This document shows, piece after piece, positions 5,286 to 5,530 of a stretch of DNA of 5,530 bases. Positions within the stretch are counted from its first letter, which is position 1. Each line of letters begins with the position of its first letter. Under the pieces are notes generated by a model that did not search any database, had not been told where the DNA came from, and saw nothing but the letters and a program-made list of their open reading frames with translations. Both the position numbers and the translations under genes were made by a program. Origin of the DNA: an uncultured Peptococcaceae bacterium (lineage in GTDB: Bacteria; Bacillota; Desulfotomaculia; Desulfotomaculales; Desulfallaceae); assembly GCA_913064925.1 (NCBI GenBank), contig CAJYBN010000185.1, positions 1 to 5,530 on the forward strand, given 5' to 3'.

Positions 5286-5530
5286 ATGAATACAATGAAG
5301 GCATGGTTGTTGATGGGCGTGTTGACCGTCCTATTGGTACTGCTGGGGCAGTACATCGGCGGCACCTCGGGAGCCATGTTGTTCCTTATGATTGCCCTGG
5401 CCATGAACCTGTTCAGTTACTACAACAGCGACAAAATGGCCATTAAAATGACCCGGTCGGTACCCCTCGCAGAAAGCGAAGCGCCGGAACTCTACGCCAT
5501 GGTGCGCAACCTGGCCAACCGGGCCGGCCT
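5286..5530 (+). CDS. htpX: Membrane zinc metalloprotease HtpX (3' partial)
   Basis: HtpX is a membrane-bound M48-family zinc endopeptidase that degrades misfolded membrane proteins, usually alongside FtsH. The window holds the first 81 codons of a protein normally near 280-300 residues. Visible features are two N-terminal membrane helices, about residues 6-24 (AWLLMGVLTVLLVLLGQY) and 29-46 (SGAMLFLMIALAMNLFSYY), then the family signature region YNSDKMAIKMTRSVPL followed by EAPELYAMVRNLANRAG at the edge. The zinc-binding HExxH motif lies beyond the window and was not seen. The ATG at 5286 has a ribosome binding site at 5268-5274; a second ATG at 5295 is less well placed. The gene has its own extended -10 promoter and an operator-like palindrome upstream, which suggests regulated expression, as is usual for stress-linked htpX genes. 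Confidence 0.93.
   Translation, partial: MNTMKAWLLMGVLTVLLVLLGQYIGGTSGAMLFLMIALAMNLFSYYNSDKMAIKMTRSVPLAESEAPELYAMVRNLANRAG

Noticed and set aside
1..5530. CRISPR array, tRNA, rRNA or insertion sequence ends
   Set aside because: No regularly spaced repeats, no cloverleaf-like sequence, and no transposase or paired terminal inverted repeats were seen.

Overview
The window looks like a chromosomal segment from a spore-forming, moderately GC-rich member of the Firmicutes, perhaps a Desulfotomaculum/Pelotomaculum-type Clostridium relative. The reasons are strong GGAGG ribosome binding sites, frequent GTG starts, a sigma-A type promoter, a classic intrinsic terminator and an HtpX of the Firmicute type. 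This placement is inferred from style and gene content only. All supported genes lie on the plus strand.

Bases 1-3758 hold most of a very large SNF2-family helicase with an N-terminal phospholipase D-like (PLD) domain. The gene is open at the left edge, so its true start is outside the window. PLD plus SNF2 architectures are typical of DNA-targeting defence or restriction loci. The partner genes (methylase, ATPase, other nuclease) would have to lie upstream and cannot be seen here.

Bases 3798-4259 carry two small, compositionally distinct (AT-richer) genes for short helical proteins. They follow the helicase after 39 bases with no visible terminator. Both show an acidic/hydrophobic two-helix pattern that weakly recalls CotF-like or ferritin-like spore coat proteins.

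Bases 4260-4446 hold no convincing gene, but contain a GC-rich stem-loop and a weak promoter candidate. Bases 4447-4647 encode a 66-residue unknown protein, followed by a strong Rho-independent terminator at 4663-4698. The next roughly 230 bases have no gene. They contain an abrupt 70-base C-rich, 80% GC tract, immediately followed by a perfect 11-bp tandem repeat in AT-rich DNA.

Bases 4934-5104 encode a 56-residue protein with two predicted membrane helices; its GTG start sits inside a 7-bp inverted repeat. A near-perfect 22-bp palindrome (operator-like) and a good extended -10 promoter then lead, through a leader of about 95 bases, into the first 81 codons of htpX, a membrane zinc protease of protein quality control. 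The gene is cut by the right edge.

The left half (helicase) therefore looks like the end of an accessory defence locus. The right half (short unknown genes, then htpX) looks like ordinary chromosome. The two AT-rich genes sit at the junction and could belong to either side.
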